Origin: Maribacter hydrothermalis
GTDB taxonomy: Bacteria; Bacteroidota; Bacteroidia; Flavobacteriales; Flavobacteriaceae
Length of the DNA stretch: 64,000 bases
Direction of reading: 5' to 3'
Assembly (NCBI RefSeq): GCF_001913155.1
Contig: NZ_CP018760.1
Coordinates: 2,170,001-2,234,000, forward strand
Shown in pieces: positions 1-9,424 of the stretch (positions within the stretch are counted from its first letter, which is position 1; the number at the start of each line of letters is the position of its first letter). Both the position numbers and the translations under genes were made by a program. The notes below the pieces were generated by a model. That model ran no database searches. It had not been told where the DNA came from and saw only the letters and a list, made by a program, of their open reading frames with translations.

Positions 1-1451
1 GCATTTTTCTTTTCATTATTTATAATGTATAGCTTAATAGAGTTTAATGAATTAAATAGAAAATGAGGATTCATTTGACTACGCAACATACTTTGTTCAA
101 GTGTTAGTAGTTTCTTTTCAGCATTCAATTGACTTTGTCTGTATAATATGTACAAAATGCCTATGAGTAGCACTAAGAAAACGCCAATGATGATTAATAT
201 AGTTTTGTTTTTTCTAAGTTTTAAACGGACAGATTCATTTTCTTCGGCTAGTCTCTTAAGTTGATTTGTTCTCATTTGAGACTCGTATCTTAATATCATG
301 TCGTTTACATAGCGCAAGTTTAGAGAGTTGGTAATACGATCCTCATACTTTTTAGATTCTTTAAAATAGCTCATACCTTTTTGGTAATCATCCTTTTTAA
401 TCCAAAGTTCGGATAAGAACTTATTTGCCTCTGCAATTTCAGCGTTAAGATTATATTTTTTAGCTAAGGATAAACCGTTTTCTAAATTGGTTTCTGCAGC
501 ACTATAATCCCCAAATCTGGTTAAGGCCCAACCAAGGTTAATTAAAATAGTAGTAACTATTTTTTGATCTCCTAATTTTTGAGCTTTTTTTAGGTTTGTT
601 TGTAACAGTAAAACAGCTTCATTTATTTTACCATTATGTACATAAACATGAGCAATACTATAATTACAAATAATTTTTCCTTTTTCGGAATTGATGATTT
701 CATTATAGACTAAAGATTTTCTAAAATTTTGAAGCGCAGGTTCTAGCATTCCTTGGGCTTCGTAACATTCGCCTAAATTTTGATGATTAATGGCTAGGCC
801 AAGTTTGTTATCCAATTCTTTTTCAAGAATCATGGAACGTTCAAATTTTTCTATAGCCAAATCGTATTGTTCAAGCATTTGATAAATATTACCAATACTA
901 TTTAACGAAACATTTATACTACGTTTTAGCCCTATACTTGGCTCAACTACTGTTTCCGCTAATTCTAATGCTTCTTGACTAAAATCTAGCGCAGATTTTA
1001 TGGCGTCAGTTCTTCTATATACAACGCTAATCATGTTTAGACTATAGACTCTGAATTCAAGACTGTTGGCCTCGAACGATATTGACAATGCTTCTTGAAA
1101 TAAGTCTAGGGCTTTTTGATATTCAGAAATATCACGATATATTCTACCTAATTGATTTAAAGCATAAGCTTGACCGCTTAAGTAATTCTTATCTTCTGAT
1201 TTTTGATTTACATAGCGTATTAAAGTACTGTCCTTTCTAAATGGTCGAAGAACTTTATCAATTTCCGCGTATGTTTTAGGGGCAGCTTGTATTAGACTAT
1301 CTGTTTTCTTTTCAAATTCTGGTGTTATTGATTGAGAATAACTTTGCGCCGAATGAAGTAATAAGTAAAGTATTAAAAACAATAGATTCAACTTGTTTTC
1401 AATAGCAACTTTTGTAGGAAAAATATTAAATATACTGTGGTTTTTATTCAT
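1..1451 (-). CDS. TPR-containing LytS-type sensor histidine kinase (3' end outside window)
   Basis: This gene is cut by the window start; about 483 residues are visible from an ATG at 1451. It opens with a hydrophobic leader (residues about 18-36) ending near SAQS. A long helical region of tetratricopeptide-like repeats follows (for example ALNQLGRIYRDISEYQKAL). A membrane segment rich in I, L and V (about residues 415-433) comes next, then a short coiled coil and the H-box MNPHFLFN, whose His lies near residue 463. That box is typical of the His_kinase family (PF06580) that pairs with LytTR regulators. The ATPase domain must lie outside the window. The gene sits 7 bases downstream of the response regulator, so the two very likely form one two-component operon. 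The stimulus cannot be told from the sequence. Confidence 0.9.
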   Translation of the reverse strand, partial: MNKNHSIFNIFPTKVAIENKLNLLFLILYLLLHSAQSYSQSITPEFEKKTDSLIQAAPKTYAEIDKVLRPFRKDSTLIRYVNQKSEDKNYLSGQAYALNQLGRIYRDISEYQKALDLFQEALSISFEANSLEFRVYSLNMISVVYRRTDAIKSALDFSQEALELAETVVEPSIGLKRSINVSLNSIGNIYQMLEQYDLAIEKFERSMILEKELDNKLGLAINHQNLGECYEAQGMLEPALQNFRKSLVYNEIINSEKGKIICNYSIAHVYVHNGKINEAVLLLQTNLKKAQKLGDQKIVTTILINLGWALTRFGDYSAAETNLENGLSLAKKYNLNAEIAEANKFLSELWIKKDDYQKGMSYFKESKKYEDRITNSLNLRYVNDMILRYESQMRTNQLKRLAEENESVRLKLRKNKTILIIIGVFLVLLIGILYILYRQSQLNAEKKLLTLEQSMLRSQMNPHFLFNSLNSIKLYIINNEKKN

Positions 1452-1458
1452 AAACGGA

Positions 1459-2193
1459 TTACAACAAATCTAAAAAATCTGATTTCTTTTGTCTAGAAAC
1501 AGGTATTTTATGGTTAGATTTTAGCACCACATAACCATCGGTTTTTAAAAATTCTTTAATTTTATATAAATTTATTATATACGAATTATGTATTCTGAAA
1601 AAAGAATCGGAAGGTAATAATTCATTCACTTCTTTAAGTTTTTTAGTGAGTACAATTTTTTGTCCGTCGGTCAAATATATCGTGCTATAATTACCATCAG
1701 ATTCTGCGTATAGTATTTCTTCACTTTCAAGAAATAACAATTTGCCGTCTGTATTAAGAGTTATTCTTTTATGAATGGCCCTAGAGTTAAAATTAAGAAG
1801 GGCTTTCTCTAATTTTTCTACCGAAAAATTTTTATTATTAAATTTCTTAATTTTAAGAATAGTATCTTCTAAATCATCTGTATCTATTGGTTTTAACAGA
1901 TAGTCCAACGCTTCATTTTTTATAGCTTTTAAGGCATATTGATTATATGCTGTAGTTATAATTACGGGAAAATTTTTATTTATTAGTTTTCCTATAAATT
2001 GGAACCCATCCATTGTTGGCATTTCAATATCTAAGAATAAACAGTCGGGAGAATTTTTTTCTAAGTAATCTAAAGCATCATTTGGATTGGTGAACGAGGC
2101 TATTACATTTATCTCGTCACTAAAATTTGTAAGCTCCCAAGTTAAACTTTGAATAGCTTTTATTTCGTCATCAACAATAACAGCTCGTAACAT
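1459..2193 (-). CDS. LytTR-family response regulator
   Basis: A 244-residue response regulator. Residues 1-120 form a receiver domain, with the acidic pair DDE near residue 9, the phospho-acceptor Asp55 in LFLDIEMP and the conserved Lys in LLKPID. Residues about 140-240 form a LytTR DNA-binding domain (FLESEEILYAESDGNY, then FFRIHNSYIIN and VPVSRQKK-like features). It lies directly upstream of the TPR histidine kinase in the same direction and is its probable cognate partner. LytTR regulators usually bind short direct repeats upstream of few target genes; the targets here are unknown. No clear Bacteroidota promoter was seen ahead of it. Confidence 0.93.
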   Translation of the reverse strand: MLRAVIVDDEIKAIQSLTWELTNFSDEINVIASFTNPNDALDYLEKNSPDCLFLDIEMPTMDGFQFIGKLINKNFPVIITTAYNQYALKAIKNEALDYLLKPIDTDDLEDTILKIKKFNNKNFSVEKLEKALLNFNSRAIHKRITLNTDGKLLFLESEEILYAESDGNYSTIYLTDGQKIVLTKKLKEVNELLPSDSFFRIHNSYIINLYKIKEFLKTDGYVVLKSNHKIPVSRQKKSDFLDLL

Positions 2194-2498
2194 AATAAAT
2201 GGTGTATCAATTTAGAAAGTTATGAAAAAATAGGTGCTTATATGTTTCTAATTTTCAGTTTTGTGTCAATGGAAGTAATTTTGGTATAATTGGTTCAATT
2301 ACAGGTAGTCATTTTTATTAATTCCAACTCAAAAAAAGAACGAAAAGGACTACAATCTATTGAAAGTAGGTAGTTTCCTGCTTTTTTAATTTCCGTTTAC
2401 ACAAAAAAAGGAACAGGTTATACAATAGTAACGTGCGCCTTTTTATCTTAATATACCTTTATCGAGGAAGTTATAATTGGTTTAAGTTCAAAAGGAAG
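2194..2498. other. 305-base gap without a convincing gene; one terminator-like hairpin
   Basis: I see no supported gene here. The one structure is a hairpin at 2363-2384 (AAAGTAGG, six-base loop, CCTGCTTT, one G-U pair) followed by a run of T to 2387. On the + strand it looks like a small intrinsic terminator. No + strand gene precedes it, so it could end a short RNA or be a chance hairpin in AT-rich DNA. Confidence 0.4.
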
Positions 2499-2639
2499 AT
2501 GAGAAAATGTAGCTTAATGTTTGTTTTGTTTGTAATATTTTTAGCGATTGCAGCTAATATTATGAAAGAAGATGAAAGTTCAGGCGAAATTTTAACGGTT
2601 GCCATTGACGTTCAAGAACCAAATAGGCAAAGACCTTGA
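2499..2639 (+). CDS. putative 46-residue membrane or secreted peptide
   Basis: A short reading frame starts at the ATG at 2499, preceded by the purine-rich AAAAGGAAG that could act as a ribosome binding site. The frame is also open upstream to a GTG at 2433, but the purine-rich tract favours the ATG. The peptide has a basic start (MRKCSL), one hydrophobic segment (MFVLFVIFLAIAANI) and a polar tail ending in RQRP. It could be a tiny inner-membrane protein. Its neighbours are a degenerate region and nothing else in the same direction. I recognise no family, and the assignment as a gene rests only on the start context and composition. Confidence 0.3.
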   Translation: MRKCSLMFVLFVIFLAIAANIMKEDESSGEILTVAIDVQEPNRQRP

Positions 2640-3624
2640 ATTTACTTCTGTGCTATTAATTTATAATAAGATTTAGTTAATTGGCACAGTTAACTTGAAA
2701 AGTGAAACTTGTAAATATTTAGTTTCAGGTAAGTTTAATTAGCGAATAGTTTGTAATACAACATTTATTGACACGTTAGAACAAGGTATTTTGGAAATAA
2801 AATAATATCCTAGCGGTGAAAACATGTATCCAAGGATAATAGTGAAATTATGAACATTGATTTAATTAGTACAAACCGTTAAGATTATAATGGGCTGGAA
2901 ATGAAAAGAGATTATAAAATAAAACTTTTAGATCGCTTATAAAATAAGTTTAATGGTGTTCATAGTTTGGTTGATGTAGGAGGTTCGGAAGAATTGTCTT
3001 TTTATACCAACGAAGGTAGTATTGAAATAGCTGAAAGTCTTTGCTAATTCCATTTTATGGAGTTTTTCGGTTTCATTTAAAAATGTAGGCGAAGAATCTT
3101 TACGAATTAAAGTTTTTTAATACAAACTAAATATTTAAAGCAAAAATTAAAGTACGGTTCTATATAAAATAGTGTATGTTATTTTATTTCTAATGTTTTG
3201 AGCGCCATTTACAGTAAGATTACGATTAGTCGTAATAATTGCAATCTAAGACAAGGTTTCGGGGGAACTACCTTTATTAGATTTGGTGGGCATTTTTCAA
3301 ATTAAGAGCATTAGAGGGGCCGTACAATTTTTGAATCTTCATTACATTTGACCGTACTTTTTTTAATTTAAAAATAAACCACCTAGTATGGTTTTATATA
3401 CTTTTTGGTTTATAAAATTATTATTGCATTCTTCAAAAAAGTTACATAAAAATGGTGTGCTGCTAAAGTTAATGAACATCACTTGCGACCTTAGATTTCA
3501 ACATTTTGTGTTAAAAACTTTGCGCTAGAAATACATAATAGCTCTTCATATATTGAATGCATTTTTGAATCTTTGTTAGTCCTTACAGGAAGGTATCATT
3601 CAACTTTTTTAAAATTATAATATT
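2640..3624. other. 985-base gene-poor region with broken coding-like fragments
   Basis: No intact gene is visible before nrdB. Two stretches look like decayed coding sequence: 2901-3120 (listed separately) and a stop-to-stop frame of about 33 codons ending with the TGA near 3350 (it contains GIFQIKSIRGAVQF). A 7-base inverted repeat, ATTACGA-ttag-TCGTAAT, lies at 3219-3236. The promoter of nrdB must lie near the right end, but no perfect TAnnTTTG box is present; AATCTTTG near 3569 is the closest. I saw no riboswitch fold or NrdR-box pair that I would defend. Confidence 0.5.
2901..3120 (+). pseudogene. decayed coding remnant with internal stop and frameshift
   Basis: From an ATG at 2901 the frame reads MKRDYKIKLLDRL, meets TAA at 2940, and continues in the same frame through a protein-like stretch (SLVDVGGSEELSFYTNEGS) to TAA at 3045. 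From just before that stop, a second frame reads on as FANSILWSFSVSFKNVGEES and ends at TAA 3118-3120. The two frames together look like one small protein broken by a nonsense change and a shift near 3030-3045. I do not recognise the family. Chance reading frames in AT-rich DNA remain a real alternative. Confidence 0.3.
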
Positions 3625-4611
3625 ATGTCCACAGCCTTAGAGCCAATTTTGGAAGCAAACGATGACCGCTTTGTTATTTTCCCAATTAAACATGATGATC
3701 TCTGGGAATGGTATAAAAAATGCGAGGCATGTTTTTGGACCGCTGAAGAAATTGACCTTCATGAAGATTTAACTGATTGGAATAATAAGTTAAACGATGA
3801 TGAGCGTTACTTTATAAAACATATACTGGCATTTTTTGCGGCTTCAGACGGTATTGTCAATGAAAATTTAGCAGAAAATTTTGTAAGCGAAGTACAGTAT
3901 GCCGAAGCAAAATTCTTCTATGGATTTCAAATTATGATGGAGAATATTCACTCTGAAACATATTCCCTATTAATTGACACTTATGTAAAAGATGAAAAAG
4001 AAAAAAATATACTTTTTAAAGCGTTAGAAAATTTTCCTGCAATTAAAAAGAAAGCCGATTGGGCGTTAAACTGGATTGAATCACCAAGTTTTGCAGAGCG
4101 CTTAATTGCTTTTGCGGCTGTGGAAGGTATTTTCTTCTCGGGTGCTTTCTGTTCTATTTTTTGGTTAAAGAAAAGAGGTTTAATGCCAGGATTAACATTT
4201 TCTAATGAACTAATATCAAGAGACGAAGGTATGCACTGTGATTATGCTGTTCATTTACATAACAAGCATTTAATGAATAAGGTGCCTAAAGAACGTATAA
4301 AAGAAATCTTAACCGATGCTTTAGAAATAGAACGTGAGTTTATTACTGAGTCTTTACCTGTAAGTTTAATTGGTATGAATTCAAAGCTAATGACCCAGTA
4401 TTTAGAGTTTGTAACTGATCGTCTTTTAGTTGAGCTGGAATGTGATCGTGTATATAACTCATCTAATCCTTTCGACTTTATGGATATGATTTCATTACAG
4501 GGTAAAACCAACTTCTTTGAAAAACGGGTTTCGGAATACCAAAAAGCAGGTGTTTTAAATGTAGACAAAGACGAAGATTCCCAAAAAATTAGTTTTGACG
4601 CTGATTTCTAA
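3625..4611 (+). CDS. nrdB: class Ia ribonucleoside-diphosphate reductase, beta subunit
   Basis: The 328-residue small subunit (R2) of aerobic ribonucleotide reductase. It holds the di-iron centre and tyrosyl radical used by NrdA to reduce ribonucleoside diphosphates to deoxyribonucleotides. Metal ligands can be read in order: Asp44 in EEID, Glu106 and His109 in [10 protein letters not shown], a Glu in EGIFFSGAF, and the Glu and His of RDEGMH. Tyr113, the radical site, is present, so this is the Tyr-radical type. The gene lies 120 bases upstream of nrdA, in the order nrdB-nrdA. Length is normal for the family. Confidence 0.97.
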   Translation: MSTALEPILEANDDRFVIFPIKHDDLWEWYKKCEACFWTAEEIDLHEDLTDWNNKLNDDERYFIKHILAFFAASDGIVNENLAENFVSEVQYAEAKFFYGFQIMMENIHSETYSLLIDTYVKDEKEKNILFKALENFPAIKKKADWALNWIESPSFAERLIAFAAVEGIFFSGAFCSIFWLKKRGLMPGLTFSNELISRDEGMHCDYAVHLHNKHLMNKVPKERIKEILTDALEIEREFITESLPVSLIGMNSKLMTQYLEFVTDRLLVELECDRVYNSSNPFDFMDMISLQGKTNFFEKRVSEYQKAGVLNVDKDEDSQKISFDADF

Positions 4612-4731
4612 ATAGAAAAAAATGGTCTTTCTTTTACACTAGAATATTTAGGACTTATGTTCTAAAGGTGATTTAGGAATTTAGTATATAAATATAGAAA
4701 AGGTAATTAATTTTAAAATAAGTGTAGCCAA

Positions 4732-7215
4732 ATGTATGTAGTTAAAAGAGATGGAAGAAAGGAGTTGATCATGTTTGACAAGATCACCGCTAGAGTACGA
4801 AAATTATGTTACGGTCTAAACGGACTTGTAGATCCATTAAAAGTAGCTATGCGCGTAATCGAAGGGCTTTATGACGGGGTTACAACTTCAGAATTAGACA
4901 ATCTTGCTGCGGAAATAGCGGCTACGATGACTACTACACACCCAGATTATGCCAAATTAGCTGCTCGTATTTCTGTTTCAAACCTGCATAAGAATACCAA
5001 AAAGTCATTTTCTGAAACAATGAATGATTTGTATACTTATGTAAATCCAAGAACAGGTAAAAAAGCACCTTTATTATCAGATGAAGTCCATAAGGTAATT
5101 TCTGAAAATTCAGAAAAATTAGATTCTACTATTATATATAACCGAGATTTTGGCTACGATTATTTCGGTTTTAAAACATTAGAACGCTCTTACCTTTTAA
5201 AATTGAACGGCAAAATTGCTGAAAGACCACAGCATATGTTAATGCGAGTATCTGTGGGTATTCATTTAGACGATTTAGATGCTGCAATTGAAACCTATGA
5301 ATTAATGTCTAAAAAGTATTTTACACATGCTACTCCGACATTATTCAACTCTGGCACACCTAAACCTCAAATGTCTTCTTGTTTTCTTTTAGCTATGAAA
5401 GATGACAGTATTGAAGGTATTTACGACACCTTAAAACAAACAGCTAAGATTTCTCAATCAGCAGGAGGTATAGGTTTATCTATTCATAATATTAGAGCTA
5501 CAGGTTCTTATATCGCGGGAACAAATGGTACCTCTAACGGCATTGTTCCAATGCTTCAGGTGTTTAATGATACAGCTCGTTATGTTGATCAAGGTGGTGG
5601 AAAGCGTAAAGGAAGTTTTGCTATTTATATGGAGCCTTGGCATGCTGATATTTTTGAGTTCCTAGATCTCAAGAAAAATCACGGTAAAGAGGAAATGCGC
5701 GCAAGAGATTTATTTTACGCCATGTGGATATCCGATTTGTTCATGAGAAGGGTAGAAGCAAATGAAGATTGGACACTTATGTGTCCCAATGAATGTCCAA
5801 ACTTATATAATAAACATAGTGAGGAATTCGAAAAGCTATATCTTACCTATGAAAAAGAAGGTAAAGGACGTAAAAAAGTTAAAGCTAGAGATTTGTGGGA
5901 GAAAATATTAGAATCTCAAATTGAAACTGGTACACCATACATGCTGTATAAGGATGCAGCAAACCGTAAGAGTAATCAGAAGAATCTAGGTACAATTCGT
6001 TCATCAAATTTATGTACCGAAATAATGGAATATACTTCGCCAGATGAGGTTGCTGTGTGTAATTTAGCCTCTATTGCATTACCTATGTTTATTAAGAACA
6101 ATGAATTTGATCATAAGGAATTGTTTAGGGTTACAAAACGCGTAACTAGAAATTTAAATAAGGTAATTGATAGAAATTATTATCCTGTTAAAGAAGCTGA
6201 AAATTCTAATATGCGCCACAGACCAATTGGTCTTGGCGTACAAGGTTTGGCAGATGCGTTTATAATGTTACGAATGCCATTTACCAGTGATGAGGCTAAA
6301 AAGTTGAATCAAGAGATTTTTGAAACATTATATTTTGCTGCTGTAACAGCTTCTATGGAAATGGCAAAGGAAGAAGGAGCCTATTCAACTTTTGAAGGTT
6401 CACCCATGTCTCAAGGAGAATTTCAACATAATATGTGGGGAATAAAGGATAATGAATTATCTGGAAGATGGGACTGGGATAAACTAAGAAAAGAAGTGCA
6501 AACTAATGGTGTTCTTAATTCTCTTTTAGTTGCACCAATGCCAACAGCTTCTACATCCCAGATTTTAGGAAATAACGAATGTTTTGAGCCTTATACCTCT
6601 AATATTTATACGCGACGTGTGCTTTCAGGTGAATTTATAGTCGTTAATAAACACCTTTTAGAAGATTTAGTTGGACTTGGAATGTGGAATGAAAATATGA
6701 AGCAAGAATTAATGCGTGCTAATGGTTCTATTCAACATATTGAAACTATCCCTCAAGATATAAGAGATTTATATAAGACAGTTTGGGAACTTAGCATGAA
6801 AGATATTATTGATATGTCTAGGCACAGAGGATATTTCATAGACCAAAGTCAGTCTTTGAATTTATTCATGGAAAACGCAAACTATTCTAAGTTGACATCT
6901 ATGCACTTTTATGCATGGAAAAGCGGTCTTAAAACAGGAATGTATTATTTACGTACCAAAGCTGCAGTAGATGCAATTAAGTTTACGTTAGATAATTCTA
7001 AGAAAAAGGAAATTCTGGCCGAGGAAACAGTTACAAAAGAAGTTATTACTGCCTCGACAGTTGAAAGTGTAAAAAGTAACGCAGAAATCGTTTCTAAGCC
7101 CTTGCCACAAGCTGAATTGGATATAAAACCAATGTCACCCCAAGAAATGAAAGAAATGATTGCTAGAGCCAAAGAAGGCCAAGCTGATGATGATTGCTTA
7201 ATGTGCGGTTCTTAA
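4732..7215 (+). CDS. nrdA: class Ia ribonucleoside-diphosphate reductase, alpha subunit
   Basis: The 827-residue catalytic subunit R1. The first 90 residues ([11 protein letters not shown] onward) look like an ATP-cone, the domain that senses ATP/dATP for overall activity control. The barrel contains the active-site cysteine in MSSCFLLAM, the NLCTEI loop with its Asn, Cys and Glu, and a second redox Cys in AVCNLAS. The C-terminus ends with CLMCGS, the swinging CxxC pair that passes electrons from thioredoxin or glutaredoxin. It partners with NrdB from the gene just upstream, and a strong terminator follows 15 bases after the stop codon, so nrdBA is a closed transcription unit. Confidence 0.98.
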   Translation: MYVVKRDGRKELIMFDKITARVRKLCYGLNGLVDPLKVAMRVIEGLYDGVTTSELDNLAAEIAATMTTTHPDYAKLAARISVSNLHKNTKKSFSETMNDLYTYVNPRTGKKAPLLSDEVHKVISENSEKLDSTIIYNRDFGYDYFGFKTLERSYLLKLNGKIAERPQHMLMRVSVGIHLDDLDAAIETYELMSKKYFTHATPTLFNSGTPKPQMSSCFLLAMKDDSIEGIYDTLKQTAKISQSAGGIGLSIHNIRATGSYIAGTNGTSNGIVPMLQVFNDTARYVDQGGGKRKGSFAIYMEPWHADIFEFLDLKKNHGKEEMRARDLFYAMWISDLFMRRVEANEDWTLMCPNECPNLYNKHSEEFEKLYLTYEKEGKGRKKVKARDLWEKILESQIETGTPYMLYKDAANRKSNQKNLGTIRSSNLCTEIMEYTSPDEVAVCNLASIALPMFIKNNEFDHKELFRVTKRVTRNLNKVIDRNYYPVKEAENSNMRHRPIGLGVQGLADAFIMLRMPFTSDEAKKLNQEIFETLYFAAVTASMEMAKEEGAYSTFEGSPMSQGEFQHNMWGIKDNELSGRWDWDKLRKEVQTNGVLNSLLVAPMPTASTSQILGNNECFEPYTSNIYTRRVLSGEFIVVNKHLLEDLVGLGMWNENMKQELMRANGSIQHIETIPQDIRDLYKTVWELSMKDIIDMSRHRGYFIDQSQSLNLFMENANYSKLTSMHFYAWKSGLKTGMYYLRTKAAVDAIKFTLDNSKKKEILAEETVTKEVITASTVESVKSNAEIVSKPLPQAELDIKPMSPQEMKEMIARAKEGQADDDCLMCGS

Positions 7216-7230
7216 AAAATTTATATAAAT

Positions 7231-7264
7231 AAAAAAGACCCCAATTAAAGGGGTCTTTTTTATT
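7231..7264 (+). terminator. intrinsic terminator of nrdBA
   Basis: AAAAAAGACCCC and GGGGTCTTTTTT form a 12-base perfect stem around an AATTAAA loop, followed by TATTT. The stem is flanked by A and T runs, so it could also stop transcription arriving from the opposite strand. Confidence 0.9.
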
Positions 7265-7298
7265 TACGGCTAAGCCGAGGTTAAGTTAAGGGGGGTTC

Positions 7299-7388
7299 TT
7301 ATTTGTCGTTGGTATAGTATGGCTTTAATGCAGTTGTAAACAACAATGCAGCCATATAAATAATTAAAATAGTAATATAGTTTTCCAT
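7299..7388 (-). CDS. putative 29-residue single-pass membrane peptide
   Basis: An ATG at 7388 opens a 29-codon frame (MENYITILIIYMAALLFTTA, then LKPYYTNDK) ending with TAA at 7299. It consists of a short acidic start, one hydrophobic segment of about 18 residues and a positively charged tail, the layout of a small inner-membrane protein. CTTAGG precedes the start closely and may serve as a weak ribosome binding site. It lies alone between the nrdA terminator and another short membrane ORF on the same strand. I recognise no family; support comes from composition and the intact frame. Confidence 0.4.
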   Translation of the reverse strand: MENYITILIIYMAALLFTTALKPYYTNDK

Positions 7389-7438
7389 AGCCTAAGTATT
7401 AGATTATAAGGTATATACGGATTAAAAGACGAATTGGA

Positions 7439-7639
7439 TCATGGAAACTTAATAGTATCATTAAAAATACTTTGATACATTAATTTTATTGCATTTTTTA
7501 TATTAATCCATTTATAGTTTAGTCGCTTTTGAAATAGTTCAATTGAATTTGACTTTATCGTTTTATAGAAATAAAAGGATAATTTGGATGCCAAAAATAA
7601 TGTGACATAGACGAGTAATAGCTGTAGGTATTGGGACAT
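7439..7639 (-). CDS. hypothetical 66-residue protein with one N-terminal membrane segment
   Basis: I take the ATG at 7639 as the start; the frame also opens at a TTG two codons earlier. The first 25 residues (MSQYLQLLLVYVTLFLASKL) form a membrane segment, followed by a basic, Lys-, Asn- and Ile-rich tail. No ribosome binding site stands out and I do not recognise a family. It lies downstream of the sugar oxidation operon and upstream of the 29-residue ORF on the same strand, separated from the former by two hairpins. It may be a genuine small membrane protein or a chance ORF in AT-rich DNA. Confidence 0.3.
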   Translation of the reverse strand: MSQYLQLLLVYVTLFLASKLSFYFYKTIKSNSIELFQKRLNYKWINIKNAIKLMYQSIFNDTIKFP

Positions 7640-7654
7640 ATACAAAAGAACGAA

Positions 7655-7676
7655 TAAGTAAGTAAATTCTTACTTA
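7655..7676. repeat. 8-base inverted repeat (hairpin)
   Basis: TAAGTAAG at 7655-7662 and CTTACTTA at 7669-7676 form a perfect inverted repeat around TAAATT. It lies just upstream of the small ORF at 7439-7639 and has no T-run, so it could be an operator or a weak transcript hairpin. Confidence 0.45.
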
Positions 7677-7686
7677 GTAATTGTGT

Positions 7687-7721
7687 ATTTCATCGAAAAG
7701 CGATTGACTATTCGATGAAAT
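7687..7721. repeat. 11-base perfect inverted repeat downstream of the isomerase-like gene
   Basis: ATTTCATCGAA (7687-7697) and TTCGATGAAAT (7711-7721) form a perfect 11-base stem with a 13-base loop, 50 bases after the stop of the 7772-8695 gene. There is no T-run, so it may stabilise the 3' end of the transcript rather than terminate it. A 5-base repeat, TGCAT/ATGCA, follows immediately. Confidence 0.55.
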
Positions 7722-7771
7722 GCATTTTGTATGCATAATTCATGTTTTTGATATTTATACTACATTGCTAT

Positions 7772-8695
7772 TTAAATAAAATCATCTACTTTCTGATAGG
7801 CATTTATTACCGCACGTTCCCCTTCTTTTCCTTCCCGAGAGTTACCATGTTCCATACCCAGTATTCCATTAAATCCTTTATTATGAATCCATTTAAATAC
7901 ATTGCGGTAATTTATTTCTCCCGTAGTTGGTTCATTTCTTCCAGGATTATCTCCTATTTGTATGTAGGCTATCTCATCCCATGAGGATTCCATATTGGGG
8001 ATTATGTTTCCTTCCTGTATTTGTTGATGATATATATCGAATAGAATTTTACAAGACGGTGAATTAACTGCTTTACAAATTTCAAATGCCTGTGGCGAGT
8101 CGGTCAAGAATAAGCCTGGATGGTTTCTAAAATTTAAAGGTTCTAAAACCATAACAATTCCGTGTGGTTCTAATAATGCCGATGCTTGTTTAAGAGTTTC
8201 AACAACGTTAGCTGTTTGGTACCCTACTCTTAATTTTAGATCTGCATGGCCCGGTACAACTGTCATCCACTTAGCATTAACTCGTTTAGCCACATCAATG
8301 GAATCTTTAATGTAGTTTAAAAATTCGTTGCGTTTGTCTTCATCGCCCGAAGCCAAGTTTGGAGCAGTCCAATATATTTCGTGGGCAACGAAAACACCCA
8401 TTTCTAAACCACGTTTATACATGGTTGCTGCCATTTTCTTCTGTATTTCTATAGGCCGTTTACGCATTTCATTATCTTCAAATGCTGTGAAACCTTCGTC
8501 AGCCATAAAATTTAGTTGGTCAATAGGGTTGTCACCTGCATGATGTTTAAACATGCCCAAATGTGGTGCATACTTTAAATTGTAATTATAGGCATTCTTG
8601 TTATTGGAGAAGGTGTTGGCGTAACTTAATGAGCTTCCTATCGAAATTGCGCCTGTGGTTAGCGCAGATTTTTGAATAAAACTTCTTCTTTTCAT
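7772..8695 (-). CDS. Tat-exported TIM-barrel sugar isomerase (hydroxypyruvate isomerase-like)
   Basis: I choose the ATG at 8695, giving 307 residues, because it places a twin-arginine signal at the N-terminus (MKRRSFIQKSALTTGAISIG). The frame extends 14 codons further upstream without any feature. The rest is an AP-endonuclease-2-type TIM barrel (PF01261). It shows hydroxypyruvate isomerase-like features: EPLNFRNHPG with a metal-binding Glu, ILFDIYHQQ with Asp and His, and a late Glu-His pair in GMEHGNS. It is the third gene of a minus-strand operon after the GMC dehydrogenase and its small subunit. A periplasmic location beside a sugar dehydrogenase suggests it acts on an oxidised sugar. The exact substrate cannot be read from sequence. 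Confidence 0.85.
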   Translation of the reverse strand: MKRRSFIQKSALTTGAISIGSSLSYANTFSNNKNAYNYNLKYAPHLGMFKHHAGDNPIDQLNFMADEGFTAFEDNEMRKRPIEIQKKMAATMYKRGLEMGVFVAHEIYWTAPNLASGDEDKRNEFLNYIKDSIDVAKRVNAKWMTVVPGHADLKLRVGYQTANVVETLKQASALLEPHGIVMVLEPLNFRNHPGLFLTDSPQAFEICKAVNSPSCKILFDIYHQQIQEGNIIPNMESSWDEIAYIQIGDNPGRNEPTTGEINYRNVFKWIHNKGFNGILGMEHGNSREGKEGERAVINAYQKVDDFI

Positions 8696-8776
8696 GAGTA
8701 GTGTCTTTAAATGAAAATAGCCAGGAGCGATTAACAAATCATGCTCATGGCTATTGAATATTAAGATGATAATTGA

Positions 8777-9424
8777 TTATAAGGACCATGCCTTACCACC
8801 TGTAAGCTCCTGCATATCTCCACATGGAACATACTCCCCAGGAACTGGTAAATAAGCTAAAACCTCTTCACCAACGTATTCAGAAGCCTTATAGCCCCAA
8901 ATGGTCATTCCTCTTAAGTTATTGGCGAAAGCGAATCTGGTTGTATCATCGTCTAAAGTTGAGGTTTGTCCTTCAGCTATAGCTTCTGTATAACTATTTA
9001 TAGTTTCGAACATTTCGGCTTGTTGATCCTTTGTATACTTTAAGGAAGTCGCTAAAACAGGTTCTAAATCTTCTACAGTTAAGTCGTTCGCATTTTCTTT
9101 GCCAGAATCAGCTAAGGCTTTATCTATAAACCTGCCCATAGACATTTTAAAGAAGTCTTGTTGCTCTTTCTCCATAACGTCTTTAGCAAACTTGTCAATA
9201 AAAATATCAACCTGTACTTCTGAAGCAGAAGGAGTATCTGTTTTTGGTAAAATAATATCTACCAACTTAGAAAGTACTACACCTTCATTTTGAGCCAAAA
9301 ATTCTGGAGTCCAAGTTAAGGCTGGTTCACTCTTACAACTTTGAACAATTGATAACAAGGTTGGTGTGGCCACCATATATCCAAGTGACATTCCCATATT
9401 TTTTAATACACGTCTTCTATCCAT
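8777..9424 (-). CDS. gluconate 2-dehydrogenase subunit 3 family protein (dehydrogenase small subunit)
   Basis: This 215-residue protein starts MDRRRVLKNMGMSLG, a twin-arginine type signal, with a cysteine in SIVQSCKSE that could be a lipidation site. The remainder fits the gluconate 2-dehydrogenase subunit 3 family (PF13618), with the typical LVDIILPKTDTPSA and a late WGYKASEYVGE. In known FAD-dependent sugar dehydrogenases this subunit binds the GMC subunit and carries it through the Tat pathway. Its start overlaps the stop of the GMC gene by one base (TAATG), so the two are translationally coupled and probably form one complex. Confidence 0.9.
   Translation of the reverse strand: MDRRRVLKNMGMSLGYMVATPTLLSIVQSCKSEPALTWTPEFLAQNEGVVLSKLVDIILPKTDTPSASEVQVDIFIDKFAKDVMEKEQQDFFKMSMGRFIDKALADSGKENANDLTVEDLEPVLATSLKYTKDQQAEMFETINSYTEAIAEGQTSTLDDDTTRFAFANNLRGMTIWGYKASEYVGEEVLAYLPVPGEYVPCGDMQELTGGKAWSL

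Noticed and set aside
2940..3060. A methyltransferase-like motif (LVDVGGS) in the degenerate region
   Set aside because: Only a few residues match, the frame is broken on both sides, and no further motif of a methyltransferase is visible.
3540..3624. A promoter with NrdR boxes for nrdBA
   Set aside because: No pair of NrdR-like boxes at the proper spacing was found, and the only -7-like box (AATCTTTG) is imperfect.
4251..4568. 105-codon frame opposite nrdB
   Set aside because: It lies fully inside nrdB on the other strand and has no recognisable features.
6945..7172. 75-codon frame on the minus strand inside nrdA
   Set aside because: It is a shadow of the nrdA coding frame; nrdA has complete conserved motifs on the other strand.
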